Shown here: one piece after another, positions 1-11,103 of the stretch | Layout: each line of letters starts with the position of its first letter | How positions within the stretch are numbered: the stretch's first letter is position 1 | Assembly: GCA_963383645.1 (NCBI GenBank) | Contig: OY726572.1 | Coordinates: 24,683,292 to 24,747,291, forward strand | Source: Muscardinus avellanarius | Lineage: Eukaryota > Chordata > Mammalia > Rodentia > Gliridae | Length of the DNA: 64,000 nucleotides | Direction of reading: 5' to 3' | Translations under genes and position numbers: made by a program | The notes under the pieces: model-generated | Databases searched by the model: none | What the model saw: only the letters and a program-made list of their open reading frames with translations | What the model was told of the DNA's origin: nothing

Positions 1-330
1 GGAAGGAGAAGAATTGTTACTCATGGGCTTTAGCCAGAATAAAGATCTTAGAGCTCATAAATTAGGGAAGAGAGAGCCAAGAGTTTTCTAGAACTGGTGA
101 GGATAACAAAGTGATATCTGAGAGAAAATCACGAGTCCTACCTAGGTCTGTTGCCCAATAAGAGTTTCACATTTTGGAGAAAGAATCTTCTAACATCATG
201 CTGATTTTCAGAGTTCCTGAAATATTTTCATGCCAGATGTTATCGCCCTTTTGAAGAGGGTTAGGAAGATATTAGTCTTCCCATCGCAAACAAAAAGAAA
301 TTCAAAAGTTAAAAATAACATCCTTGATAG
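1..330. other. Unassigned single-copy sequence
   Basis: AT-leaning sequence with no long open frame and no repeat that I recognise. It runs directly into an L1 fragment. Confidence 0.4.
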
Positions 331-508
331 ATGAATGTCCAGGTAAGTATATAAAAGATGTTCAACATCATTAGTCATTATGGAAATTCAAATTAGAACT
401 GCAGTGAGATACCACCACACCCCACTACAGTGGCTGAAATAAAAAGGACTGACAACACCAAATGTTGACAAGGATATTGAGCAACTAGAACTCTTACGGA
501 CTGATGGT
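331..508 (+). mobile_element. L1 LINE fragment, 3' part of ORF2
   Basis: The stretch from 'catcattagtcatta' through 'gagataccaccacacc' to 'tgttgacaaggatattgagcaactagaact' follows the well-known conserved end of mammalian L1 ORF2. Many substitutions and small gaps mean it cannot encode anything. It is truncated on both sides and is followed immediately by a SINE. The family call is from memory of the L1 consensus. Confidence 0.8.
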
Positions 509-712
509 AAAGCACACCCGAAATCCTAACTACTCAAGAGGCTGAGGCAGGAGGATTGTAAGTTCAAGGCCAGCCTAGGCAACTTGGTGATCCTATCTCA
601 AGATAATTGTTTTGTAAAGAGGCTGGGGATGTAGCTCAGTAGTAAAGTACTTACCTAGCATGTATGAGAACCTGAGTTAGACTCCCACTTTCTCATAAAG
701 AAAAAGAAAATT
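509..712 (+). mobile_element. B1-dID dimeric SINE, old copy
   Basis: The left B1-like half runs from 'gctgaggcaggaggatt' to 'ggccagcctaggcaacttgg'. The right ID-like half is 'ggctggggatgtagctcagtag' and ends in an A-rich tail near 712. The 5' end of the B1 half is degraded. No target-site duplication was found, so this is an old copy. Confidence 0.85.
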
Positions 713-3108
713 AAGATACTTTGCTTTCTGTCACCCAGCTCGAGCCTGGCTAAGCCTAACCTCCTACCCCTTGGCACATCAAGTTGTCAAGATGGGCTTT
801 GAAGTGGGGCGTGCGGGATGTAGAGGCCTGTGCTCATTGTCTTTCATGGGCTGGCTGGGGTAAGGGGGAAAGATGGGGGAGCCCTAGAGCAAGGACATCA
901 GGAGAGTAGAAACAGAAGCCAGGCAGAAAGTGGCAGCTACTGAGCAGCAATTGGGCTCAGGCAGAGGGGACAGAGAAGAGAGGGAGGGAGGGGGTATTGC
1001 AGAGCAGCAGAGGAGTAAAGGCCTCCTACCAAGGTGCTCCACAGGGGGCTTGCATTCCAGGGGTACCCCAAACAAAGATGTAGCTTCTCTTACTAGATGC
1101 TGGATCTAAAGTGCTTCTTAGTTCCCTCTAAGATGGACCACAAAGGCCTCTGGACTGGATTTTCTGAGCAGGGACAAGAGGCCAAGGGAGAGGCACGGTT
1201 CTCCCTCAGGGAGGTGGCCCAGCTGCACAGACCTGTTTGCTTTTGTGGGTTCCTGGAATCCCCTGGTGGGCCACGTGCCAGGTGTACCCTGGGGATGCTA
1301 TTTGGATAATATTTGAGAGTAGCTGGTATTGGGTGTCTTCATCTTCTCTCCATCACAAAGGTCTATATTAGAGGATGCCAACCTAATAGTAAGCTAGTTA
1401 GTTCCATTTTTGCAAAAAGTAGAGATGACAGTTTCATACTACATTGCATCGCTAAGTGCCTTGATTGTTACAGAGGAATCGGCATGTTCTTCCTTAGTAA
1501 ATACACAGACATCTTTTTCCCTTTGAAACGGAGTTTAATAACTCCAACCTTGTTCACTTTGCTGCCAGGGCTCTGCCTATCCAGGGGAAAGAAGAACCAC
1601 CCAGGAGCAGGTGAGCAACACATTTATTCGTATTCTTCCTTTTATTTATTAGCAAGTTGCTTGACCCCTCTGGGTGTCAGTTTCTGTAAAGCAAGAGCAC
1701 TGGACTAGATACCCCTTGAAGGTCCTCTGGCTCTCACTTCAGCCCCGACACCAGTCATACTGACATTTCCTGCTGTAAATGTAGCTGGGAAGGGCTATTC
1801 AGGGAGCTCACTGGCTGGTCGTCACTCACTCTTTAGGCACTAACTGAATACAGTTCAACGCATTAGAGACTTCTTGAAGAGAACCATCAATAGCATGGCC
1901 CCTTCCCTTAAGAGCCTTACGAACTACTGAAGGGAAAACATTCTTGGGCAAATATTTGAGGATAATTTTAAGGGAGAAAAATATTGGCCGATGAATATCA
2001 ATAGCAAAGCTCTTTTACAACCAAGGTCTTTGTTGCCTCATATGAAGATGAGGGATGCTATTATTATTAAGGAGATGGAGACGATGACATTAGGTCACTG
2101 AACAATTACGTTTGGGAATTTGGCACGGAAGCAGTTAAGATACGTTTCATAGAAAACAGGAATACTGGGCCCAGAAAGGGCCTAGCAAGTTATTATTTTT
2201 CACTCCATTATCCCCCAAAGAAATTTTAGTTAAGCTCTTTATGAATATAGCTTTCCCATGATAAAATTAAAAGGCAAGGTTTAGAGATATTACGTACTGG
2301 ATGTGACTGCCATCTTGGTCACCAACACATAGCTATCTTTAATTGGGACACAGTTAATCTTATTGGGAAGCTGGTTGGCCCCCTCCCCTGCTCCTAGAGG
2401 CCTGCAGGCTCAGAGGTCAGTCTCCTGGCCTCATCATTGGGGAACTCCATGCCTCAACCAAGAAGGCCATTTCCATGCCTGATCTTAGTAGGGAGGGCCC
2501 TTGGCTAACTCGTCCAAATTACCTGTCCGCAGCAGCTGCTCCAGTGCCCAGGGGAGGGGACATGAAGCCTATTTTCGGTCATGTTTCTTTACCCTTTATG
2601 CTTCTATTTTCTTCTCTGAATGCCCTCAGTCCAAATACCTACTATTTTACAACCACATCTGGTACAAAACATGTAGTTACAAAATCTCAGCTTCCACCAG
2701 AAACAACTATCATCAGAGTTGGTACAGAAATAAGAAACCTATTTAGAGATCAGCACATGGCCAGGGTATGTGGTGCCCACCAGAAACTACAGGTTTGGTT
2801 GACTTGTTGCTCATTTAGAATTTCTTTTCCTTATTTTTCTTCTTATAAAAATGCCATGAAAATATAGTTACCTCATTTTTTTAAAAAGTGAAATATAAAT
2901 TATATTTATTTTAAATGATTTTACCAACTTTGTTTTAATGTCTTACTTGACTTCTCATTAAGCTCAGGACTGAAAATATGAATGTTCTCATTGCATTTAG
3001 TAGTTTCCTTTGTAGTAAATTAAATTTTTTCAAATATATGTAAAAGTTAAGTTTGAAAAAGAATTGAGCAGAAATAGAGTTGATTTTTCCAAGATGAAAT
3101 GCTTCATT
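713..3108. other. Unassigned stretch with a MIR-like patch at 1641-1735
   Basis: Mostly unrecognised single-copy DNA. At 1641-1735 the text 'agcaagttgcttgacccctctgggtgtcagtttctgtaaa...gactagataccccttgaaggtcc' fits a plus-strand MIR-type SINE. Open frames at 1313-1708 and 2475-2867 (131 and 130 codons) have no recognisable domain, codon bias or splice context, and I do not call them genes. Confidence 0.45.
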
Positions 3109-3118
3109 TTCTTTTAAG

Positions 3119-3179
<61 letters not shown>

Positions 3180-3377
3180 TTCTTCTTATACTGTGGGTTG
3201 AACTTAGGGGCATTCAACCTCTGAGCTACACCCCCAGCTTTTTGTTTTGTTTTTTAATCTTTAAACAGGTTCTCACTAAATTGCTGAGACTGGCCTCAAA
3301 CCTGTGATTCTCCTGTCTCAGCTTCCCAACTATTGTGATTACAGCTGTGCACCACTGTATGTGACTTCTTTTAAGAT
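3109..3377 (-). mobile_element. B1-dID SINE with (TTTC)n tail, flanked by target-site duplication
   Basis: The inverted ID half ('gtgggttgaacttaggggcattcaacctctgagctacacccccagc') starts near 3190 and the inverted B1 half ends near 3362. The tail on the minus strand is a GAAA repeat, seen here as (CTTT)n at about 3121-3183. The 12-base sequence TTCTTTTAAGAT at 3109-3120 recurs at 3366-3377 as a target-site duplication. The microsatellite is therefore part of the insertion. Confidence 0.9.
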
Positions 3378-3428
3378 TTTAAAAATAAAGTCTGCACTCA
3401 TAAGAAAAATACACATATGCATGTGCAT

Positions 3429-3429
<1 letters not shown>

Positions 3430-3474
<45 letters not shown>

Positions 3475-3479
3475 ACACA
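3430..3479. repeat. (CA)n microsatellite
   Basis: About 24 CA dinucleotides with one T interruption near the end. Confidence 0.98.
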
Positions 3480-3481
3480 GA

Positions 3482-3655
3482 GTTTCTCAGTGTGCGTAGC
3501 ATTTCACAATCACTGGGGAATTTTTAAAAGTTCTGAAGCCTGCATCTCACCCTCAAGATTCTGATCTAATTGATCTAGGCTGGGACCTGGGCAGCAATGT
3601 TAGCTTAAAAGCTTCCCAAGAGATTTAAATTTATAGCCAGGGCTGGGAATTCAGC
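3482..3655 (-). mobile_element. hAT-type DNA transposon fragment (MER/Charlie class)
   Basis: The order 'gtttctcagtgtgcgtagcat...tcactgggga', 'agattctgatctaattgatctagg' and 'aaaagcttcccaagagattt' is the inverted pattern of common non-autonomous hAT elements of placental mammals. I recognise the class but cannot name the subfamily. There is no coding capacity. Confidence 0.6.
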
Positions 3656-4091
3656 CTATAGAAAAGCATAAAGAAAGGAGTAAGTGTCGCCAAGACTTCT
3701 ATTCCCAGGAGAAAGTTACTTTTGATTTTTAGTGAAGCTAGTGGAGTAATTAGTGTGGGCTGCAGGGACCCAGGCAAGCAGAGGGGACACTGAAATCCCT
3801 ACCTAACAAGGAACACCCCTGTAAATTCTCCAAGTCTCCAGTCCCAGAAGAGACCACCATTCCATTGTCCTTTGGCAGGAATTAGGTTTCTCTTGTCCCT
3901 ACCTCCTTCGACCCCAGAGAAGCCATCCAAGCAAGTATCTAGGCAGCATCTAGAGTCTATAAGACAAGATTTCCAGGATCTCCAAAATGGGGTGGGTAAA
4001 AACAGTGGTGGATACAGCATCCTGGGAAGCTCTCAGTTGCTCCACACCATTGGACCATCCTCCTCAGCTCCCTAAGCCACCAACAAAGAAA
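3656..4091. other. Unassigned sequence
   Basis: Single-copy DNA with overlapping short frames on both strands (about 70 codons at 3799-4075). No domain, start context or splice signal supports a gene. Confidence 0.4.
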
Positions 4092-4154
4092 GCTTAGTGA
4101 CTACAATGCACCAATTTAAAAAAAAATTAAAGATTATAAAAAAATGCTTAGTGA
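4092..4154 (+). mobile_element. Ultra-short L1 3'-end insertion with target-site duplication
   Basis: GCTTAGTGA at 4092-4100 recurs at 4146-4154. Between the copies lies only about 45 bases, 'ctacaatgcaccaattta' followed by an A-rich tail. The same string lies, inverted, at the tail end of the L1 copy near 47460-47480. This fits a severely 5'-truncated retroposition of that L1 type. Nine-base duplications are short, so confidence is moderate. Confidence 0.65.
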
Positions 4155-4393
4155 AACTTAGAGCTTCTCTACAGGGGAGAATATTGCTTGACTCAGAGGA
4201 AGGGTCAGGACTGAAAGAAGAGTTGTCCAGTGAAGGGTAGAGAAGGCCTTGACCATCCAAGGAAAACGCAGGGAGACTGAGATAAACCCTGAAGTAGTTA
4301 GAATAAGGCAAGCCACCCCTTTTTGTTCCTGTATTCCTTGCACTTGCAGGAGTTATCCAGTTCCTCAAGAAGACTTGTCCCCTCTACATTTTT
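4155..4393. other. Unassigned sequence
   Basis: Short single-copy segment between the L1 stub and a SINE. Nothing recognisable. Confidence 0.4.
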
Positions 4394-4605
4394 ATTTTTA
4401 TTTTTTGGTATGTGGTCCTGGGGATTGAACTCGGGGGCATTCTACTTCTGAACTATACCCACGGTGCCATTTTATTTTTTACTTGGAAACAGGCTCTCTC
4501 TAAATTGATGAAGGCCTAAGTTGGTGAGGCTGGCTTCAAACCTGTGATCGCCCTGTCTAAGCTTCCCCAGTACGTGGATTATAAGTGAGCACCACCACAC
4601 CCAAT
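4394..4605 (-). mobile_element. B1-dID SINE, old
   Basis: Inverted ID half at about 4407-4475 ('cctggggattgaactcgggggcattctacttctgaactatac') and inverted B1 half ending 'gtgagcaccaccacacccaatc'. Imperfect flanking duplicates (cccctctacattttt near 4378 and cccctatactttttt at 4606-4620) look like a decayed target-site duplication. Confidence 0.9.
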
Positions 4606-4620
4606 CCCCTATACTTTTTT

Positions 4621-5044
4621 ACTGAGTTCAATGGTCTGAGATCACTGGAGTACTAACGACCTAGGATCATAGATTTTATCTTGTTAGAGCTCCACACAGA
4701 GGGGGAAAACCTTTTGGAGTTATTTAACAGTCATCAGCACACAGCCAGACTTCACAAAACTCTCTTTTAAATGTCTCTATTATTTTCCCCCAAGCACTTT
4801 GTTAATTTCTATTTTTGTCCCCAGGAATTCAGCTCTGACCCTCAGCTTGCAAGCTCAGTTTACCCATGTAATGAGCCAGCCCCACCCATCTGTGAGAACA
4901 GGTCAGTGTTCCACCTTTTAATCCAGCCTGCCCTTGAAGTTTCATGCCTACACACAAACCTGCCAAGTTTTCAGCCCACAGAACATGTTTCTTTCTAGGC
5001 AGGATGTGGCAGACATTGTTGGTGCCTTATTTTAAAAAAAAAAT
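4621..5044. other. Unassigned sequence
   Basis: Single-copy DNA between two SINEs, with an open frame of 75 codons (4771-4998) that has no recognisable features. Confidence 0.4.
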
Positions 5045-5246
5045 TTTTGGTACTGGGGCCTGAACTCAGGGGAGCCCTACCTCTGAGCTATACCACCAGC
5101 CCTTTTTAATTTTTTTATTTTGAAACAGAGTCTCACTAAGTTGCTGAGAGTCTCAGTAAGTTGCTGTGGCTAGCCTCGACCTCTGATCCTCCTGTCTCAG
5201 CCTCACAAGAAATGGGGTTACAGGTATGTACCACCACACCCAGCTG
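5045..5246 (-). mobile_element. B1-dID SINE
   Basis: Inverted full dimer: 'ggtactggggcctgaactcagggg...gagctataccaccagccc', then 'gaaacagagtctcactaagttgctgag' and 'gtatgtaccaccacacccagc'. The internal duplication of the 'cactaagttgctgag' block, typical of the B1 half of this family, is visible. Confidence 0.92.
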
Positions 5247-5499
5247 TTGATGACCATTTAACCATCATCCTTCTGACTTCCTGGCCAAAAGAAAAGTACT
5301 CAGGAGCCAGCAATCAATCAGGATTAGTCTAAACCAATCCTTCCCCTTAAGGAGCTTTTTAGACATTTTTTCCTAATTTGCCCTCCCATGAAAATTTAAT
5401 ACTATAACTATATTGTATATCTGTTTATATTCTGTATGAATATCTACATCTTGTACATAAAAAGAGTAAGATATCTTTGGGCCACCAAGAACCAATTTC

Positions 5500-6250
5500 C
5501 ACCCCCTTTAGTATGGTATCTCCACTGAGGATGAGTGACCTAAGTCAACAAAGCAATTGCTTTAGCCCATGATTTATTGGTCTGCAGTTAGCATCAGATC
5601 CAGTTCTGGCCAATGAAATATGAAGGGATCCTGTTTGGTAAACACTTTCCTCTGCGATCCATGAGAGAGTGAAGATAAATGACCTTTGGCCCCTACCCAC
5701 TTCCACTTGCTTTTGACCCCTCCGGTGAGGATGCACTGTTTGGAACTGTGGCCAACATCTTGACTGTGAGATGGCAAATATAAAACACAGGAAAAGCCTA
5801 GAACCCACTAAAATCATGGGTCACTAGAACCCACTGAAATCATGGGTCACTAACCAGTCATAACCACTGTCTGCTTCTAGACTTCTTCTTCCTTTTTTTT
5901 TTTTTTTTTTTTTTTGTGGGTCTGGGGATGGAACCCAGGGGCATTTGACCTCCGAGCTACACCCCCTGCCCTATTTTTTTTATTCTTTATTTTGAAACAG
6001 GATCTCACTGAGTTGCAGAGGGGCTCACTAAGTACCTGAGACTGTCCACAAACCAAGATCCTCCCGTCTCAGCCTGCCAAATGCTAGGATTACAAGCGTG
6101 TGCCACCATGCCCGGCTATAGACTTCTTGTTAAGTATACTAGTAAGTGACTGTTGGCTATATAAGCCATGACACACAGAGGATTCCAGGCCTCGCAGCCT
6201 AAACCTTTTGACTGATAAATGGGGTTTCTGTTGCTAAGAAAGAATCTTTT
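5500..6250 (+). mobile_element. LTR-like element (ERVL-MaLR, MLT1-like), split by a SINE
   Basis: Recognisable pieces are 'gtgaggatgcactgtttggaactgtggccaacatcttg' and 'tagacttcttgttaag...ggtttctgttgc', which follow the 3' half of old MaLR-like LTRs. The element is interrupted at 5888-6118 by a minus-strand SINE whose target duplication lies within it. It also carries a 26-base internal tandem duplication at 5798-5849. The subfamily is uncertain. No internal retroviral coding sequence is present. Confidence 0.5.
5878..6128 (-). mobile_element. B1-dID SINE inserted in the LTR-like element
   Basis: A T-run (inverted A-tail) leads into 'ggggatggaacccaggggcatttgacctccgagctacacc', and the insert ends 'gtgtgccaccatgcccggct'. 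TAGACTTCTT at 5878-5887 and 6119-6128 is the target-site duplication. Removing the insert joins the two parts of the older element. Confidence 0.92.
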
Positions 6251-7611
6251 AACAGAGCATTCGATCAAGGCAGGAAGGAGGTTGGTCTTGTGGGGTCACA
6301 TGAATTTGGGTATTGATGAAAATTGTGTGAGGTTCAGACATCTCAGTGCCCGGGGAGGCTGAGCCACAGTCACCACCGCTGCTGTCTGCAAGCTCAACTT
6401 TAGGCCAGTGGGCCAGAAAGCACAAGAAATGTCTCAGCCTTTGTTTCAAACAAAGTAAATGAGGGAAGACGACAGCAGTTTTCAAGTCCAGAGTGTTTTT
6501 CTGAGCATGCTCTCCTCAAAATGGAAGTGCTCTTGCTCTCACTCTCTGTGGGTCTCGAAGCCAACCAGGGGCTTAGGCTGTGCACTCCCTCAGCAGACAA
6601 CCCTGTCCTGAGCCCTCCGGCCCTTGCATCTCGGCCCATTCACTGTCCTCTCCCAGCTCCCAGTTCTCTTCTCTCCCTCATCGGGAGAGGGGAGGGTGAG
6701 GCACGGTGCCTGGCCACCCAGAAGTTCTGCCTCCACACTTGTAGTTGGGTCTTCCTTCCACAAGCCTAGCTGTAGCCTTGAACTGACAGACTGTTGTTCA
6801 GAGATGCAGAAAGGAGAGCTGAAACAGGCCTGGGGGTGTGAGCATCCCTTATTTATTGATTGAGCAGTGTGGAGGCCTGGGTTGGTAAACACAGGGAATT
6901 AGGGGTCCAGGTCAATCACTCAGTCCACAGATTTGGACAGCTGGGCTCAGAAAGGTCAAGGATCATCCAGGTAACAGAGAACGATGTTGGTAGTCCTGGG
7001 AGCAGGCTCCTGCCCCTGACTCCAGCACTGGAGCTAGAATCCATTGGGTCCTCACCCTGTGCTATGCTCGCATGTCCTAAACTCTCATTTACAGCTGCTG
7101 TCACTTAAGTATTCACCTATTTGTAGCTCATCTCCCAAACTAACTTGCAAGCTTCTCCAAAGCTGGGAGCTTGACACACCCATGTGAATCCCTCATAGCA
7201 AACACAGACTGCTAGAAATCTAATTAGTCAGCTTGATTTTTAAACATCTGATACGGTGAAGAGACCAGATGCAATGCCGTGAGCTAGTGAGATGTGTGAG
7301 TCAGGTCTGCATCTCCCTCTGGAAGGGCCACTCCTAGATCACACCAGCTCCATATGCAGGAAAACTCACAGCATCTCAGAACCTGGTTCCTCTGCTTCTA
7401 TCTACCGGTTGTAAATGATGCTGTTTTTATGTAAGTATCAGAACTGTATGATCCCAAGGGCTAGAAAGTACTCTAGGTATTCTGTCCCCTGATCTTCAAA
7501 TCTCTTGTATATCCCTCCTTTGAAGCCATGTTCCATTTAGTCAAAGGAGAAGTTGAGGAAGAAAGAGGGTTCTATGACAGTGCCTCCAATCTGAGTCAAG
7601 AGCCCAGCCCC
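6251..7611. other. Unassigned stretch
   Basis: Single-copy sequence with no confident repeat. Several overlapping frames of 60-100 codons occur on both strands at 6249-7108, the pattern expected of GC-moderate noncoding DNA. Faint MIR- or L2-like phrases near 6940-7240 are too weak to call. Confidence 0.4.
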
Positions 7612-7808
7612 AGCCGGGTGTGGTGGTGCACACCTGTAATCCCAGTACCTGAGAGGCTGAAACAGGATTGCAGGTTCAAAGCCAGCCTCAGCAAGTTAGA
7701 AAGGCCCTCAGCCATCTAGTGAGGTCATGTTTCAAAATAACAAATAAATATATTAAAAGGGCTGGGGGTGTAGCTCAGAGATAGAATGCCTATGGATTCA
7801 ATCCCCAG

Positions 7809-7845
<37 letters not shown>
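7612..7845 (+). mobile_element. B1-dID SINE with (GA)n tail
   Basis: Starts 'cagccgggtgtggtggtgcacacctgtaatccc'; the ID half is 'gggctgggggtgtagctcagagatagaatgcc'. It ends in a (GA)n run at about 7811-7845 in place of the A-tail. The tail position suggests the microsatellite grew from the SINE 3' end. Confidence 0.92.
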
Positions 7846-9010
7846 AGTCCCACACCCCTTGACTGCCCTGTTTCATCCTCACTATTGAAGCATCTCTTCT
7901 AAGCAGATGCTCTTCAGACTCCAATTGGCATTGGTTACTATCTTTGATGGGCAGTGAGCAAAGCAAGCTATGTGTGTGTTGTCTGTTCTCTGTACAATAG
8001 CGAGGTAAGACAGGCCATGATGCTGGGAAATTTATAAGCAATACAAATATGAAACACTTTGGAGTAAGCATCGGGTAGGTTGGGAAGAGAGGAGGAAGGA
8101 TGGCCTAAGAAACATTTCTGTGACCAGGGAGTGGAAGCCATGGTCCAGCCCCACCACACTACCTGTGGGGACAGCTTCAGGAATGTCTCTTTCTTTTAAC
8201 ATTCTCATCTTAAAGTGATCGAATGTGAACTCAAGGTCTGTCTTCTCCTTCTATGCAAAGGCTCTCTAAATTTGGGGAACAGAACAGAAAGCAGTAAGAC
8301 AATAGCAGTGCTGGGTGCCGTAGCAACAATAATGGCCAACAGGAATCACAGTGCTGCTCTGGTGCCTTACATGTTCTATTAATTTCATTTCACAGAAACA
8401 CAAAGGTGCAGGAAATGTTGTCAATTCCCTTTCTACACACAGGAAGCTGACACCCAGAGACATTAAACACTCAAAGTTATACCGTTAGTAAGTGATACAG
8501 CCTGACTCTGGGCCCGGGCAGTATAAATGCACCTCCAGTGGGTGATGTGGGTGTCCCTGTCTCCAGGGAGGAGTGAGGCTGCTGTTCCATCCAGCAGTCT
8601 CTCCAGAAAATGGAGGCCCAGAAGAAGGAGGAGAAGAAGAGGAGGGGCGCAGCAGGAGGAGGAGGGCGGCCACTCTTCTGTTTAGGGCACACACATACCT
8701 TGCCGAGTAGCAACGATGGGAAAGGAAACACACAGTAAGGACCCTTGACAGCTTAATGGGGCTTTAGAAAAATACACATCTATATTTTTAAACGTTTTTT
8801 TCCATTTGAACATTTTTAACTTCAAGTTCTGGACTGAAATAGCAACTGCTTTAGATAACTCTTCATCCTTAGGCTCCCACGTTTGGAAAAGGTCTTGGCC
8901 CAGCCTGGGGAAAAGAGAGAGAGGAAAAACAAACAGCACATAGATAGTATGTCTGGAATATAGATAACAGATGCTTAATGAGTGGATGGATGGATGAGCG
9001 GATAAAGAGA
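7846..9010. other. Unassigned stretch with weak MIR and purine-rich patches
   Basis: A MIR-like inverted segment at about 8450-8525 ('cccagagacattaaacactcaaag...gttagtaagtgatacagcctgactctggg') is plausible. A purine-rich run at 8605-8670 is (GAAGGAG)-like. A (GGAT)n patch lies at about 8983-9000. No gene-like signal. Confidence 0.4.
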
Positions 9011-9280
9011 GAAGGGATTCAATGAGAAAGCAAAAATAAATAAACAAAAAAATAAAATAAAATAAAATAAAACATGTAAGATTTTCCTAAAATTTTGAAG
9101 GGATTCAATGAGAAAGCAAAAGTAAATAAACAAAAATAAAAAAATAAAATAAAATAAAACATGTTTACCCACAAGATTCTCCTAAACATTTGAAGGGATT
9201 CAATGAGAAAGCAAAAATAAATAAACAAAAATAAAAAATAAAATGAAACATGTTTACCCATAAGATTCTCCTAAAAATTT
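9011..9280 (+). repeat. Three-copy tandem repeat, unit about 86-95 bp, A-rich core
   Basis: The phrase GAAGGGATTCAATGAGAAAG starts copies at 9011, 9097 and 9192. Each copy continues with an (AAATAAAC/AATAA)n tract, 'aaacatg' and 'aagattctcctaaa'. Copies 2 and 3 share 'tttaccca' insertions that copy 1 lacks, so they are the closer pair. The shadow open frames on the minus strand (F/L/Y-rich) are artefacts of the A-rich tract. Confidence 0.95.
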
Positions 9281-9529
9281 AAGAGTAGACCTTTCTGGAG
9301 AGATAGACCCATGCTGTTTGCCAATATCAAAGCCTGGGTTATAGCGAAAGGATTGACTGCCTCCTGTAGACACTAACAACTGGCCTCTTAAAATCAGTTC
9401 AAGTCAACTCTGGAAACAAGGGCTCTCACAGTTGAGTTCCCTCCACTGGCCCCATCTCTGGCACTTCTCATTCATCCTGACCAATAGGCCAGTTATACCT
9501 TCACTAAATGCTGCAGTGGATTCTATAGT

Positions 9530-9970
9530 TCAGACGGAACAATACCCTTTGTCATCTACTTCTGTCTTGCCTTCCTCTGCTACAGATGGTTAAAGGGAAA
9601 CCCAACTTCTCACCTTCCCTGGCAGGTGAGGCACCAAGAAATGTCGTTCTGGCTGGTTCAAGGTAGGCAGAAGTCCTAGAGGAAGGCTTGCCACCAAAAT
9701 AAACGGGCAAAGCTTTGCCCACCATTTCTCCCTTCTCCCTGCCTGGAATCCTGACACAGTGTTTGAAGCTACAACAGCCATCTTATGATGATGAAGAGGA
9801 TAAAGCCCCCCTCCCCTATCAAAGGATGTCACGGCAGAAGGAAGCGACGAGGGAGCTTCCCAAGGGCCTCACTGAACTGCCGAGCCAAGCTTCCCACTAC
9901 ATGAGAAAGGTGAGCCCCTTACTTGTTTAAGCCACAGGGTTAGAGTTTTCTGCCGCTCCCTGCCAAAGAT
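9530..9970 (+). mobile_element. LTR-like element (ERVL-MaLR, MLT1-like)
   Basis: Contains 'ctacaacagccatcttatgatgatgaagaggataaa', 'gatgtcacggcagaaggaa', 'ctacatgagaaagg' and 'acttgtttaagccac', in the order seen in old MaLR-type LTRs. It appears related to the element at 5500-6250. It is a solo LTR-like relic without internal region. The subfamily is not assigned. Confidence 0.5.
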
Positions 9971-10354
9971 AACCTTGCAATGCATGATCTGCAGTCCAAG
10001 CCTCATAGGCCTCCAGCTATTCATCCACACGACTCTCCTGCCTGTCTTCCCTTGCCAAAGCGCAGGCGCTAAACAAATATTCTAAAACGGAGGATCAAAT
10101 TAGAGATGCCACAGAGTAGGACTGAGCAAAACAAAATCCGCAAGGCCACTCCCTGCCCGACCCCATCTATAACCGTCAATTTCTTCTCTCTTGGGGTTCC
10201 GTTAACTTTTTGTAAAGAAATGCTAAAATCAAACAAACTTCAGTTTGTGCTTGTTTCCCCTTTGAGCTACCACTTGGTACTTACGCTCTGAGAAACCACT
10301 TGGTTTTTCTCCTATAGAGAATAAGAGATGCAAGGTAAGGGGAGCCTGGCAGGC

Positions 10355-10525
10355 CAAGATCAAACCTGATCCTACCACTGACTACCTAGATACCTTTGGG
10401 CACCATCTCTGAACTTCTGGGCCTTCCTCTACAAGGTTTTATGGAGTCACAGGGACAATTAAACGTGGTAACATTTTTCCAGTGCAGGACATAGAGTAAA
10501 TGCTTGGTGATATTAGTTTCCTCCC
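10355..10525 (+). mobile_element. MIR SINE
   Basis: Follows the MIR order: 'cctgatcctaccactgacta', 'acctttgggcaccatctctgaacttctgggccttcctctacaa', 'gacaattaaa', 'agtgcaggacatagagtaaatgcttgg'. Old and diverged. Confidence 0.65.
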
Positions 10526-10534
10526 CATTCTAAT

Positions 10535-10582
10535 TCCTTCCTTCCTTCCTTCCTTCCTTCCTTCCTTCCTTCCTTCCTTCCT
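10535..10582. repeat. (TTCC)n microsatellite
   Basis: About 12 near-perfect TTCC units immediately downstream of the MIR. Confidence 0.97.
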
Positions 10583-11103
10583 CATTCATTGAGCACATCC
10601 TAGGCACTAGGCTAGCTTAAGAGATGCAGAGTTGAATTAAGCACGATTTCTCTCCTTCCCTCACTCCTAAACTTGATCTACCCCAGGGTTCAATACTTAT
10701 GTTTTCACTGCCAATACTGTTTCCCAATGATCTCACCCACTTTGCCACGTTAAGCTTCAATGCATGGTGCACCAACCACTCCCAAATTTGCAGATCTAGA
10801 GCTTTTTTCTAAGTGCCATGCCTCTTGCCCGGCTCTCTGGGAATATCTCATCTTGGAAGGCCTACAGCTGGCTACTCCCTTCTTTCTCCCAAAGCAAGAA
10901 AACACTTGATAAAGGCATTTCTTTGCCACTATCCCTCAGAGGTAGTGAGGAACAGGCCTGACGAATGTCACTGCCTTCATTAAATAATGTGGCCAATAAG
11001 CGACAGGCTGCCCTCTCTTTCTTAACAAAATTGACCCAGGATTGGTAAGACATTTGGTTGTGAGGCTGAGAGTGACCCAGGACAGTGGAGTCGTTTCTCA
11101 AGA
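10583..11103. other. Unassigned sequence
   Basis: Single-copy DNA between the TTCC repeat and a SINE. The 90-codon minus frame at 10862-11134 runs into the SINE and is not gene-like. Confidence 0.4.

Noticed and set aside
9011..9280. CRISPR-like array impression from evenly spaced repeats
   Set aside because: The genome is mammalian. The units are contiguous tandem copies with no unique spacers.
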